A stretch of DNA of 64,000 nt from CBDHDN01 sp965261585 (GTDB lineage: Bacteria; Pseudomonadota; Alphaproteobacteria; UBA6615). The notes below the pieces were generated by a model. The model was not told the origin of the DNA, ran no database searches, and saw only the letters and a list, made by a program, of their open reading frames with translations. The translations under genes and the position numbers were made by a program. Location of the stretch: assembly GCA_965261585.1 (NCBI GenBank), contig CBDHDN010000029.1:124001-188000 (forward strand). The letters are read 5' to 3'. Shown in pieces: positions 35,590 to 45,228 of the stretch (position 1 is its first letter; each line of letters opens with the position of its first letter).

Positions 35590-36558
35590 CCGCGGCCGGC
35601 GGCGCTATGGGTGCCTCCGCGGCCGGCCAGCCGTCGGGTGCCGACGACGGCGATGACGACTCGTCCGGCGACGGCCCCGACACACCCGACGGCCCCGGCG
35701 ACGACGATGACTCCGGCGCGCCCGATGACGGCGACGGACAAGGGCAGGACGGTCCGGGCGATGACGGCCGGGACGGGGACGACCCGTCCGATACGCCGGC
35801 GAGCCACGATCCCTCCGGCACCGGAGAGATCATGGACGCGGGCGCCCGCGGCGGCGGCGATGCCGGTGACAACGAATCGCCGGTGGACGTCACCGCCGAG
35901 GAGCAGGCGTGGGACGAGGCCATGCACCAGGCGACGAATCTCGCCAGGGCCGAGGGCAAGCTGCCGGGCGGGGTCGAGGAGACGGTGCGGAACGCCCACG
36001 CCAGCACCCTCGACTGGCGGAGCCTCCTGCGCCGCTACATGACCGACGCCGCGCGCCGCGACTATAGCTGGAGCTTCCCGAACCGGCGCTTCATCGACGG
36101 CGGCCTCTATCTCCCTTCCATCCGCTCGGAGGGCATGGACGCGATCGCCGTCATCATCGACACCTCCGGCTCGCTGCCGGCCCGGACCCTCGCGGAGTTC
36201 TGGGCCGAGCTCCGCGAGGTCGCGACCGAGATCCAGCCCGAGAGCGTCCACGTCCTCCAGGTCGACGCAGCGGTGCAGGTCGCGGCGGAGTACGCCCCCG
36301 ACGACCTCCCCGACGAGATCGTCGTCAAGGGCCGCGGCGGCACCGACTTCCGCCCGGGCTTCGAATGGCTCGACGAGCACGGGATACAGCCGGGCGTGTG
36401 CCTCTAACTTCACGGACATGGAGTGCTCCAGCTACCCCGAGGCCGAGCCGGGTTTCGATGTCGTCTGGGTCAACTATTCCAGTCCGCCATCGGAGTGGAA
36501 CCGCGAGCCCTGGGGCGAGCGCATCGACATCGCCCCCGACCGGAGGACCGCGCCATGA
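35571..36558 (+). pseudogene. vWA/DUF2201-type protein, N-terminus missing and frameshifted
   Basis: The visible part is a long Asp/Gly-rich linker followed by a vWA-like domain with a MIDAS-type DTSGSLPARTL and later GGTDFRPGFEWLDE. Family members have a preceding zinc metallopeptidase-like domain, absent here; the frame instead begins at the junction with the DUF4007 gene. Near the C-terminus an extra A (36403-36407, ctctaac) creates a TAA. In the shifted frame the usual ending FTDMECSSYPEAEPGFDVVW resumes and runs to 36558. Its end overlaps the next gene's ATG. It is therefore doubly damaged. Confidence 0.8.
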
Positions 36559-36971
36559 CGCGCGCGATCCACGGCGCCCCCGGCGAGGCTCTCAGGCAGG
36601 CCCTCGAAGCCCTGGCCCAGCTCTCGTTCTGGATTTCGTGGACGGCCGACCCCGACCTCGCGCCCGAACCCGTCGTCAGCGCCCGCTGCATGCGGGACGC
36701 CGCGAAGGCGCTGCGCAAGGCCGCGGGCCTACTCGACCAGGCCGCCGACCGGGCCGACCCGCCTTCCCAGACCGCCCGGCGGGCCGCCGCGCCCGTCTCC
36801 GGCGCGTCCCCGGACGACGCCTCCGGGGGCGGCGCCGGCCCTCCCGCCGCCGGCGCCCGGGCAGCGCAAGAACAGCAACCCGAGGCGGAGACCAGCCCGG
36901 CCCGGGCGGGCGCATGCCGGCCGGAGAGGGCCGCGTCCGCGCCTCCGATCCGTCCATCCATGGAGATTCGA
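36555..36971 (+). other. In-frame leader ahead of ParB-like gene (139 codons)
   Basis: An ATG at 36555, overlapping the vWA stop, opens a frame (MTRAIHGAPGEALRQALEAL ... SARCMRDAAKALRKAAGLLD) that runs without a stop into the ParB-like gene. It looks like a separate small alpha-helical backbone protein with an Ala/Pro-rich tail. It is either fused to ParB, giving about 905 residues, or has lost its own stop. Confidence 0.5.
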
Positions 36972-39272
36972 ATGAACCACATCGCACCCCCGCCCGAACC
37001 GGCGATCCGCGACATCCCGCTTTGCCAACTCGCGCTCGCGCCCGAGAACGTGCGCAAGACCTCGCCCGACGAGGCCGCCGACGCCCAGCTCATCGCCTCC
37101 ATCAAGTCGCACGGACTGCTGGAGAACCTCGTCGTCCGCACCGACGAACCCGCCACGGACGGCGCCGAGCGCTTCGCAGTCGTCGCCGGCGGACGCCGCC
37201 TCGCGGCCCTCGTTGCGCTCGTCAAGGAAGGCTGGTTCAACGCCCTCCACCCGGTGCCGTGCAAGATCGCCGCGAACGGCAATGCCGGCGAGCTCTCGCT
37301 CGCGGAAAACGTCGTGCGCATCGCCATGCACCCGGCCGACCAGGTGGTCGCGTTCAGCCAACTCGCCAAGTCGGGCGCCACGGTCGCCGCAATCGCCGCG
37401 CGCTTCGGCGTCACCGAGCGCCTGGTCGAGCAGCGGCTGCGCCTCGGCAACGCCGCGCCCGAGCTGCTCGACGCTTACCGCGCGGACGACATCGACCTCG
37501 AGGTGCTGAAGGCGTTCTCGGTCACCACCGATCACGACCGCCAGCGCACGATTTGGGAGCGGGTGGCGGGCCAGGGCTACCGCCCGTCCGCCTGGCAGGT
37601 GAAGCGCATGCTCACCGAGGAGCGGGTGCCGGCCGGCTCGCCGATGGCGCGCTTCGTCGGCGTCGACGCCTACGAGGCCGCGGGCGGCCCGGTGCTGCGC
37701 GACCTCTTCGCCGACGAGCACGAGAACGGCGTCTGGCTGGAGAACCCGGCGCTGCTCATCGAGCTCGCCATGAAGAGGCTCCAGGCGGCCGCCGACGAGC
37801 TCTCCACCCGATGGAAGTGGGCCGAGGCGATGGCGGACGTCGACTGGAGCGCCACCGCGCGTTTCGGACGCATCCATCCCGAGCCCACCGAGCCGACCGA
37901 CGCCGAGAAGGCCGAGATCGAGAAGCTCCGCACCCGCCACGACGAGCTCGCCAACATGGACGAGGACGCGTGGACCGAGGCGCTGGTCGAGGAGGCCGAA
38001 TGCATCGAGCCGCGCCTCGACGCGATCGAGGCCGAGATCGAGGCCCGCGCCCGGTTCAAGCCGGAGGACTTCGTGATGGCGGGCTGCATCGCCACCATCG
38101 GGCGCGACGGCACGCTCCAGGTCATCCAGGGGCTGGTCAAGCCGGAAGACATGCCGAAACCGGCGGAGGCCGCAGACGCCGGCACCAACACGCGGTCCGC
38201 GAACGGCGGCGACACCGATACCGGCACCGATGCCGGCCGCATCGCCGGCCCGGCCATGTCCACGCCGGCGCAACCGCCGAAGGAGCGCGAGGCCGAGGCG
38301 CGCAAGGAGGCCGGCGTCGGCATCGGCCTCGCCGACGACCTTCGCTCGGTCCGCACTGCGCTGGTGAAGGCGCATCTCGCCGAGGACTTCGAGGCCGCGT
38401 TCGACCTGATGGTGTTCCAGCTCGTGCGCGCGGTGTTCGCCAAGGGCTACACCGCCTCGTGGCACGCGCTCGACATCGCCTTCAACGAGACCGCCGACCG
38501 ACCCACGACGCGGACGAACGACGACGACTTCGCGTCGTGGAATCCCGGCGAGGCGATGCTCGCGGACTGGTCGCACTACCCCTTCGAGTGGATGGAGGGC
38601 GACGACGACGCGGCCTGCTTCGCCGCGCTCAGGGCGCTGCCCCGGGCCGACAAGGAGAAGCTGTTCGCCGCCGCGGTCGCGCGCACGGTGAAGGGCCAGC
38701 TCGCCTTCGAGCACGACACGCGGCCCGAGCTCGAAGCCACCGTCGCGCGCCTTGACATCGACTTCGCGAAGCACGTCCGGCCCACCGCCGACATGTTGTG
38801 GTCGCGCATCAGGAAGGACCGCACCGCCGTAGCGTTCCAGGCGTCCGGCTCCGAGAACGCCGTCACCATCCGCCGGGCCATCGAGCACGCCGCCCGGCAC
38901 TATCCGCTGCCCGTCATGTTCGAGGACGCCCCGAACACGCCGGCCGGAGGCGAACAGCTCGACCGCCGCGCCTCCCTCGACGGCGCGCTCCATGTAGAGC
39001 GCTGGCGCGGCCTCGTGTTCGGCGCGTTCAAGGACCGCTGGTACGGCTTCGGCCTGAACGATCCGGACGTCAACTTCCACGGCCTCACGGTCTCCGCGCA
39101 ACTGCCCAGGGTCGAGTCGGTCAGCCGCTATGCGGAGGTCGGCCTCGTGCCCCGTGCGCGCATTCTCGGCCGCGCGGTCGCCCTGCCCGACATTCCATGG
39201 CTCGGCCTGGAGGGGCCGCTGGTGGGGCCGGAGGTCGGACCGGAGACCGATCCGGTCGGGAGGCGGCGATGA
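36972..39272 (+). CDS. ParB-like partition/regulator protein
   Basis: A 766-residue ParB/sulfiredoxin-superfamily protein. The N-terminal ParB fold is seen in DIPLCQLALAPENVRKTSPD, then HGLLENLVVR and AGGRRLAAL, followed by LSLAENVVRIAMHPADQ and a KorB-like helix-turn-helix (ATVAAIAARFGVTERLVEQR). The long C-terminal part is acidic and helical, with no further recognised motif. I prefer the ATG at 36972, with ggag 8-10 bases upstream, as the main start. It probably acts in maintenance or gene control of the conjugative element. The length is typical of the ParB-like proteins of such elements rather than chromosomal ParB. Confidence 0.85.
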   Translation: MNHIAPPPEPAIRDIPLCQLALAPENVRKTSPDEAADAQLIASIKSHGLLENLVVRTDEPATDGAERFAVVAGGRRLAALVALVKEGWFNALHPVPCKIAANGNAGELSLAENVVRIAMHPADQVVAFSQLAKSGATVAAIAARFGVTERLVEQRLRLGNAAPELLDAYRADDIDLEVLKAFSVTTDHDRQRTIWERVAGQGYRPSAWQVKRMLTEERVPAGSPMARFVGVDAYEAAGGPVLRDLFADEHENGVWLENPALLIELAMKRLQAAADELSTRWKWAEAMADVDWSATARFGRIHPEPTEPTDAEKAEIEKLRTRHDELANMDEDAWTEALVEEAECIEPRLDAIEAEIEARARFKPEDFVMAGCIATIGRDGTLQVIQGLVKPEDMPKPAEAADAGTNTRSANGGDTDTGTDAGRIAGPAMSTPAQPPKEREAEARKEAGVGIGLADDLRSVRTALVKAHLAEDFEAAFDLMVFQLVRAVFAKGYTASWHALDIAFNETADRPTTRTNDDDFASWNPGEAMLADWSHYPFEWMEGDDDAACFAALRALPRADKEKLFAAAVARTVKGQLAFEHDTRPELEATVARLDIDFAKHVRPTADMLWSRIRKDRTAVAFQASGSENAVTIRRAIEHAARHYPLPVMFEDAPNTPAGGEQLDRRASLDGALHVERWRGLVFGAFKDRWYGFGLNDPDVNFHGLTVSAQLPRVESVSRYAEVGLVPRARILGRAVALPDIPWLGLEGPLVGPEVGPETDPVGRRR

Positions 39273-39626
39273 CGCGCGCCGCCCGACCTTCCTGCCGGAT
39301 GCTGGCGGCGGTGGTTACCGTATCGACCGTTCTGTCCGGCTTGCCCACGTTCGCCGCGGACCTCGGCGTGCGGACGTGACATTGACCTCGCTCGCTCGGC
39401 CGGTTGCGTAAATTGAGAGGGAATTCCAGACGGGGAGACAATTTTGCGGCTATTGAAGTGTTTCGGGTAGCCGCGTCCCCGAAGACGGGTGGTGCAGCCA
39501 AAGGAGATGGTCTAGATGAGCTTCTGGCGTTCTGGATGGTCAATCGAAGGCTAGTGCCAACCAGAATCGGGAAAGAAGTAATGCCGTCGAGAGCGTTCGG
39601 CGGATTGCGGATGCAGGAGCCGGGGG
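39273..39626. other. Transition from GC-rich backbone to lower-GC cargo
   Basis: A 354-bp gap in which base composition drops. A 12-codon frame starting at 39516 behind an aaaggag site (MSFWRSGWSIEG) is too short to support. The GTPase promoter probably lies here. Confidence 0.5.
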
Positions 39627-40496
39627 ATGACGATGAGTCCTGAAAAATCAGTAGTCGTGCTGGGGCTACCGGGATCTGGAAAGACGACCTTCCTTGCGGC
39701 TTTATGGCATATCGTGACGGAAAGAGATATCAAGACAAAGTTAACGTTTGGAGGGTTGCGGGTGGGAGATAGCGCCCATCTCAATGACATCGCCAAGCAG
39801 TGGCGAAACGCAGTTGTTCAGGAGCGGACGGCGACATCTGGCAGTCGGTTGGTGAGCATGAATTTGGTGGATGAAGGAACCAATACATTTCGTATGACGT
39901 TTCCGGATGTGCCAGGTGAAGCTTATCAGAGGATGTGGGAGGCCAGGGATTGTGAAGCGGAGGTCGCGGAGGGATTGCGAGCAGCGGGCGTTCTGCTGTT
40001 CATCCATGCGGACACTATTATAAAACCACGTTGGGTGGTGGATGAGGCCCGGCTGGCAGAGGAATTGGGCATCGAGATGGAAGGTGAAGGCGTTGAGGTA
40101 GCGTGGCGACCTATGCTTGCGCCCACACAAGTGCAATTGGTTGATATTCTTCAATTATTGCAGCGTAGTCCTCTTTATGTCGGTGTTCGCCGGATTGCTG
40201 TGATGTTGTCGGCGTGGGATAAGGTAGAAGAAGAAGGGGCGCGGCCGGAAGAGTTTCTTGATACAGAACTTCCGCTATTGGAACAGTACCTGAGACAATC
40301 GATTAATGGTTGGACGGTTAAAGTTTACGGCGTGAGTGCTCAAGGCGGTGACTACGATGAAGGGAGTGGTGCAGTAGCTCAGCCATCTGCGGATGCATTG
40401 CGGAATTTGGAGACAGCGTCTGAACGGATAAAACTAGTTGATGGAGACTCCGTAGATCATGACCTTACGGAGCCGGTCGCATGGCTCGTAAATTAA
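39627..40496 (+). CDS. DO-GTPase-like NTPase of a GTPase/GAP1 conflict-type system
   Basis: A 289-residue NTPase with Walker A GLPGSGKTT (residues 13-21), a DVPGE motif (94-98) like the DxxG loop of GTPases, and SAWDK (195-199) where GTPases carry the base-specificity motif. This matches the double-GTPase-associated families described with GAP1 proteins in NTP-dependent conflict systems. The ATG at 39627 has aggag eight bases upstream. Its end overlaps the GAP1 gene by 16 bases. Composition is visibly lower in GC than the surrounding backbone, which suggests recent acquisition. Confidence 0.7.
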   Translation: MTMSPEKSVVVLGLPGSGKTTFLAALWHIVTERDIKTKLTFGGLRVGDSAHLNDIAKQWRNAVVQERTATSGSRLVSMNLVDEGTNTFRMTFPDVPGEAYQRMWEARDCEAEVAEGLRAAGVLLFIHADTIIKPRWVVDEARLAEELGIEMEGEGVEVAWRPMLAPTQVQLVDILQLLQRSPLYVGVRRIAVMLSAWDKVEEEGARPEEFLDTELPLLEQYLRQSINGWTVKVYGVSAQGGDYDEGSGAVAQPSADALRNLETASERIKLVDGDSVDHDLTEPVAWLVN

Positions 40497-41775
40497 ACGA
40501 CAAACCTGCCATTGAGATCCATCAGGCGCTTCACGGCTATTCGGATGGGCATCGACAACTGGCTATTTCGGCGAAGCTTGAAGCATTGGACTCCAAGCTT
40601 CTGCTGGCGTTTAGCGATATTTCAGGACCAGGAGCCAAACCAGAATCGGATGGATACCTGACTGGCTACCCGCTGTCGAGGTCAGGGCTTTTTGCTTTGT
40701 CTCGGACATGGCTTGCTTTGGAGATGCCCAGACCAGGGTGCGTGTGGACGCATACGCTGCTTGTCAACTTTGCGGACTTGGCCGTTATCGAATCCTTGGA
40801 GGAATTGTACGGATACTTTAGGTATCCGAAAAGCCCAAACGAATTGGAAAGATATAGTACTCCTCTGGAGCTGGTCATAACTGAGTGCGCGAGTCGGCCG
40901 GTTAAGATAGGGGAACCAGAGAGGCGGATTGTCCAAGAACTGTACGGGAGTCTGGATAAGCGCGTGCTAGTCGAGCGGGCGACTGGTTCATCCGATGAGT
41001 TGGTACTCGCGCTTTGGTCCCAGCAGTGGCCCAGGCTCCGGCGCTCATTCAGCTTCTGCTCACTGTGCACCAGAGACAGATCTTCGAGCGGAATCAATTT
41101 GATCTTCAATTGATGGCGAGAAACTTCCGAAGCGGAACAATACAGGGGAGCAATCCCCGCGAGGCGGGTGAACACCATCCCCGCGAGGTGGGTGAACACC
41201 ATTCACGGCAAGAAGTTTGGCTTTTGAGGACACTTCGGGACCTTGAACGGCCAAATGAGAAGGGGCTGCGATCATTCTAGAAGTTGGTTGGTTCAGACGT
41301 GGAGGGGGGGCGCGAGGCGTTCCAGCCGCTGTGCACTCTGTTTGCGAGGTTGGAGCAAGGAAACGGGAAGCCAAGCATGCTGAGACCGGCGTTGGCTGCA
41401 TTGAAGGAACCAATTCTAACTAATGCGCGTACAGCCGGAGCAGTTGTCGCGAACGTGGTGGCAGCGAACATTGGGCACGTTGATGATGGAGAACTTTCCT
41501 TTCTTTGGAAGAACATTGAGTACGTAGATAAGGAGCTGGTATCAAAGCAAGGCAGTAGCGTCGTTCGAGCGTTGTGGCGCCGGACACCAGAGGGATTCAA
41601 CAAAGGAAGTTAGAGCAACGCCACGCAGCGCAGCTTGATTGATCGAGCAGTTGAAACGACAGAATTGACGGAACTCCTCATTCACGTGATTGGCGTCCCA
41701 GAGTTGGAAGAGATCGCACTTTTATCACGACCCAAGATAACGCAGGAAGCCCAATTTTGGAAGAATGCGACGGAG
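40481..41775 (+). pseudogene. GAP1-like protein, decayed and cut by IS21
   Basis: The first frame (40481-41113) carries the GAP1-N1 pattern: EIHQALHGYSDGHRQLAIS, then YLTGYPLSRSGLFALSRTWL and CVWTHTLLVNFADLA. A frameshift near 41085-41100 is followed by two in-frame TAG codons (41278, 41611). Matching downstream sequence (REAFQPLCTLFARLEQGNGK; VETTELTELLIHVIGVPELE) continues in that second frame until an istB fragment begins near 41776. So this was one long gene with a shift, two nonsense codons and a truncation. Its partner is the overlapping GTPase gene. Confidence 0.75.
41153..41200. repeat. 24-bp tandem duplication inside the GAP1 gene
   Basis: Two adjacent 24-base units, atccccgcgaggcgggtgaa plus cacc and a copy differing at one base (c to t). 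In frame it duplicates REAGEHHP. It may be linked to the gene's decay. Confidence 0.85.
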
Positions 41776-42275
41776 TCGGCAGCTGGCACGATGCGAGTAC
41801 ATCGAGCGCCGGGAGAATGTGATCGCTCTGGGCAATTCCGGCACCGGCAAGAGTCACATTGCGCTCGGCCTCGGCCTTGCCGCCTGCCAGAAGGGCCTGT
41901 CGGTCGGCTTTACCACCGCCGCCGCCCCTGGTCCACGAGCTCATGGAGGCGCGCGATGACAGACAGCTGCTGAGGTTCCAGAAGAAGCTCGCCAACCTCA
42001 AGCTCCTCATCATCGACGAGCTGGGTTTCGTGCCGCTCTCCAAGACCGGCGCCGAGTTGCTGTTCGAGGTGTTCAGCCAGCGCTACGAGCGTGGCTCGAT
42101 CCTGGTGACCTCCAACCTGCCATTCGACGAGTGGACGGAGGTTTTCGGCTCAGAACGCCTGACGGGGGCGTTGCTGGACCGCCTGACCCACCACGTCAAT
42201 ATCCTGGAAATGAACGGCGAAAGCTTCCGCCTCAAGCAGAGCCGAAGAAAACAGAAACCCGCAAAAAGCGCCTGA
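41776..42275 (+). pseudogene. istB: istB fragment (IS21 helper ATPase)
   Basis: Begins in the middle of the protein at LARCEYIERRENVIALGNSG, has Walker A GNSGTGKSH, and continues in another frame with ELMEARDDRQLLRFQKKLAN, the Walker B LLIIDELGFVPL and RYERGSILVTSNLPFDEW to the stop. The shift is one extra C in the run near 41931-41934. About 95 N-terminal residues are missing, so it is inactive. Confidence 0.85.
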
Positions 42276-42460
42276 GCGGCATCCGCTTGCCCCCGTGGGC
42301 CCACAGGCCCCTCCCACGCGCGCCGCGGCCTTTGCCTGCTGAGGGGCCGTCCACGCCGCGCGTGGGTCCCTCCCGTGGACTACGGGGACAAGCTCCTCAC
42401 CGAACCAAAGTGGCCCACTTTTGCTCCGCCACATGGCCGGGTTTTACTCCGCCGTTGACA
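41776..42460 (+). mobile_element. IS21-family remnant (istB end and right terminus)
   Basis: Contains a truncated, frameshifted istB and the right end of the element. The terminal sequence (reverse complement begins tgtcaacggcggagtaaaac) at 42441-42460 is typical of alphaproteobacterial IS21 members. istA and the left end are absent. It cuts the GAP1 gene on its left and the Sel1-like gene on its right. Confidence 0.8.
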
Positions 42461-42806
42461 GGTTGTTCTGGGCGTCGGCGAGCCCCTGCTCGGCGGCCAG
42501 GCGGGTCCACTTGACGGCCTGGCCATAGTCCTGCGTCACGCCCATACCTTCGCGGTACATGCTGCCGAGGTTGTACTGGGCCTCGGCGAGCCCCCGCTCG
42601 GCGGCGCGGCCGTACCAAGCGACTGCCTGGCCATAGTCCCGCGCAACGCCATAGCCGTTGTCATACATGACGCCGAGGTTGTACTGGGCGTCGGCGTCTC
42701 CCCGCTCGGCCAGCGGCCTCCACTCCTTTAGGGCAGATGCGTAGTTTGCCGCGACAGCGATAACAGGCGATAGTGACGAATCCAGCCCGTAGAACACTAT
42801 CGGCAT
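42444..42806 (-). pseudogene. Sel1-like repeat protein, 3' end replaced by IS21
   Basis: A protein of Sel1-like repeats: LAERGDADAQYNLGVMYDNG, DYGQAVAWYGRAAERGLAEA, then AQYNLGSMYREGMGVTQDYG. The last codons come from the IS21 terminus (42444-42460), so the C-terminus is missing. The N-terminus lacks a clear signal peptide although such proteins are often secreted, suggesting a damaged 5' end too. It diverges from the AtuA-like gene. Confidence 0.75.
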
Positions 42807-42839
42807 TGCGGGCAATCGTCGGGAGGGAGGCCGCCGCTG

Positions 42840-44555
42840 ATGACATCCACCATCAAGTTGCGCGACATTTGTCACGCCCGCTCAGGCGACAAGGGCGACA
42901 CGGCGAACATCGGGCTCGTCGCCTACGACCCGGCCCATTATCCCTGGCTCGTCGAGCATGTGACGGCAGAGGCGGTCGCCGCGCATCTGGGTGTGCGGGT
43001 GCGAGGGCCGGTTCGGCGCTATGAACTGCCGAAGATCGACGCGCTCAATTTTGTGATCGAGGGCGCGCTCGGTGGTGGGGTCACGCGCTCGCTGTTCATC
43101 GACGGGCACGGCAAGGGCTTCAGCGCGATCCTGTTGGACTTGGAGATCCCGCCGCCGCCGGTGCCGTCGTTGGGGCGGGACGCGGCGCGGCCGGCGCCGG
43201 CCCGCGACGGTAAGGTCGTACGCCTGGGCGGCGGTTCGGCCTACGAGGCCGACCACCTGGAGGCCGCGCGCGAGCTCGCGGCGAGCGGCGCCGTCGACTA
43301 CCTGGTCTTCGACTGCCTGTCGGAGAAGACGATCATCGAGTGCATGCTGCGCAAGCTCGCCGGCGGCACCGCCTATGACGTGTTTCTCGAGGCCAAGCTG
43401 CACGCTGTGCTGGCCGAATGCCGGCGTAACGGCGTCAAGATCATCGCCAATGCCGGCGGGCTCGACATCGAAGGCGCGGCCGAGAAGGCGACGGCGGTGG
43501 CCCGCGAGCTCGGCCTCGCCGGGACCAAGGTCGCCTACGTCGCCGGCGGCGACGTGCTCGACGCCGTGCGCGTAGCCAATCCGCCGATCAGCGAGACCGG
43601 CCAGCCCGTGTCGTCCCTCGGCAATGGCCTGTTGGGCGCCCACGCCTATGGCGGCGCCTGGCCGATCGCCGAGGCTCTGGCCGGCGGCGCCGACATCGTG
43701 CTGACCAGCCGCGCCGGCGATTCAGCACAGTACCTGGCGCCGCTCGTGCACGCGTTCGGCTGGGCCGGCGACGACTGGCGGCGCATCGGCCGCGGCCTCG
43801 GGCTCGGCCACTTGATGGAATGCGCCGGGCAGGTGAGCGGCGGCTACTTTGCCGACCCCGGCCTCAAGGATGTGCCGGGTCTCGACCGGCTGGGCTTTCC
43901 CATCGCCGAGGTGACGGCTGACGGCAACGCCGTCATCACGAAGCTCGCCGGGACCGGCGGCACCGTCACGCCGGGTACGGTCAAGGAACAGCTGGTCTAC
44001 GAGATCGCCGACCCCGCCGACTACCGCCACACCGACGGCGTCGTCGATTTCACGCACGCCGCAGTGACGGAACTCGAGCCGGACCGAGTGGCCGTCACCG
44101 ACATCGACGGCAAGCCGCGGCCGGACAAGGTCAAGGTCGTTCTCGCCAACCGCGAGGGCTTTGTCGGCGTCGGCCGCATCCTCTATGGCGGCAGCGGCGC
44201 TCACGAAAAGGCGCAGCTTGCCGCCGACGTCGTCGCCAAGCGGCTCGCGGCGCTGCACGGCGTCGACCCGGCGGGCTTGCGCTTCGACTATATCGGCGTC
44301 AACGCACTGTTCGACTGGCAGGTCGATGGGACGGCCGCCAAGGAGGTCGAGCTGCGCGTCGCCGGCTCCTTCGCGACCCGCGCCGAGGCTGAAAAGGTGC
44401 TGAGCGAGGTCAGCATGCTGCCGTCCAACGGACCGGCCGGGGCCAGCTGGGGTCGGCCCCTCGACCAGGGCGGCGTCGAGGCGATCGTCGGCTTCTACTC
44501 GACCCTGATACCGCATGACACAGTGAACTACGAGGTGCGCCATCTCGTCGCCTGA
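42840..44555 (+). CDS. AtuA/DUF1446-family protein with N-terminal AtuA-like accessory domain
   Basis: A 571-residue fusion. Residues ~1-105 are the small AtuA-like domain (IKLRDICHARSGDKGDTANI ... IEGALGGGVTRSLFIDGHGK). Residues ~120-571 are the DUF1446 domain of acyclic terpene utilisation protein AtuA (VVRLGGGSAYEADHLEAARE ... VDYLVFDCLSEKTI ... ITSRAGDS-like LTSRAGDSAQYLAPLVHAF). In characterised relatives the small domain is C-terminal or a separate downstream gene, so this order is unusual. The ATG at 42840 has a gggaggg site upstream. The substrate is unknown; a role in branched acyl-CoA or terpenoid catabolism is inferred from the family. Confidence 0.8.
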   Translation: MTSTIKLRDICHARSGDKGDTANIGLVAYDPAHYPWLVEHVTAEAVAAHLGVRVRGPVRRYELPKIDALNFVIEGALGGGVTRSLFIDGHGKGFSAILLDLEIPPPPVPSLGRDAARPAPARDGKVVRLGGGSAYEADHLEAARELAASGAVDYLVFDCLSEKTIIECMLRKLAGGTAYDVFLEAKLHAVLAECRRNGVKIIANAGGLDIEGAAEKATAVARELGLAGTKVAYVAGGDVLDAVRVANPPISETGQPVSSLGNGLLGAHAYGGAWPIAEALAGGADIVLTSRAGDSAQYLAPLVHAFGWAGDDWRRIGRGLGLGHLMECAGQVSGGYFADPGLKDVPGLDRLGFPIAEVTADGNAVITKLAGTGGTVTPGTVKEQLVYEIADPADYRHTDGVVDFTHAAVTELEPDRVAVTDIDGKPRPDKVKVVLANREGFVGVGRILYGGSGAHEKAQLAADVVAKRLAALHGVDPAGLRFDYIGVNALFDWQVDGTAAKEVELRVAGSFATRAEAEKVLSEVSMLPSNGPAGASWGRPLDQGGVEAIVGFYSTLIPHDTVNYEVRHLVA

Positions 44556-44565
44556 CGCTCTTCGC

Positions 44566-44920
44566 TCTGCTAGAGCACACACAGCACGATCCCCGGAGAT
44601 CGTCATCACGATCAGCGCCGCGACCAGGATCAGCAGGAACGGCCACAGCTCCCGCACCATGTCGCGCAGCGGGATGCCAGTGAACCCGTTGATGACAAAC
44701 AGCAGGGCGCCGCAGGGAGCGACGCCGCCCGATCATGATGTTGACCACGATCACCACGCCGAAATGCACGGTGTCGATCGCCAACCCACGCACCGACGGG
44801 ATCAGCAGCGGCACCAGGATCGGCAACAACATGATCGTGTCGAGAAACGCGCCCAAACAGCAGGAACATGGCGTTGACGACCAGAAAGAAGGCGAGGTGA
44901 GGGAGGTCGATCCCGGGTAA
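44566..44920 (-). pseudogene. TRAP transporter large permease, C-terminal remnant with frameshifts
   Basis: Three frames together give the end of a DctM-type permease: LPHLAFFLVVNAMFLLFG, then LGAFLDTIMLLPILVPLLIP and HFGVVIVVNIMIG, then GIPLRDMVRELWPFLLILVA. Single-base insertions separate the frames near 44856 and 44724. The N-terminal two thirds are absent. Confidence 0.75.
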
Positions 44921-45049
44921 GGGGTCGAATCTCCGCCACGCCGACCTTGACGACCGGCCGAGTCGGCCCCCATCCCGGGGTCAAATCCGCCAGCAGCGAC
45001 AGCGCCTTCGGCCGCGGCGCGAGCCCCCGCATCAACCGGACACGATCAA

Positions 45050-45228
45050 TCAGCGTGGCAGCGGCAGGACTGGATGCGCGTCGCCGGCTTCACGGGCAGC
45101 GGACCATTCCCGGCACCATTCCGAACAGAAGATGTTTTTGTCACCGCCGGCCGGCGTATCGTAGCACGCCGCAATTGGCGCATTTTTACGTAGGCTTCGA
45201 TATAGTAGCCTTTGTCGGCGAAACGCAT
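45050..45228 (-). pseudogene. Small gene after hydantoinase B, frameshifted
   Basis: Starts with an ATG overlapping the hydantoinase B stop and reads MRFADKGYYIEAYVK. After a one-base loss in an A run (near 45182) it continues in the next frame as APIAACYDTPAGGDKNIFCS and CREWSAAREAGDAHPVLPLP to 45050. The intact product would be about 59 residues with a cysteine pair. The function is not recognised; tight coupling to the hydantoinase suggests a subunit. Confidence 0.55.

Noticed and set aside
39404..39643. Short plus-strand protein ahead of the GTPase
   Set aside because: No ribosome-binding site, no recognisable motifs, and it overlaps the GTPase start; left as non-coding.
41153..41200. 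CRISPR-like repeat (atccccgcgaggcggg...)
   Set aside because: Only two units, directly adjacent without spacers, inside a coding frame, and no cas genes in the window. It is a tandem duplication.
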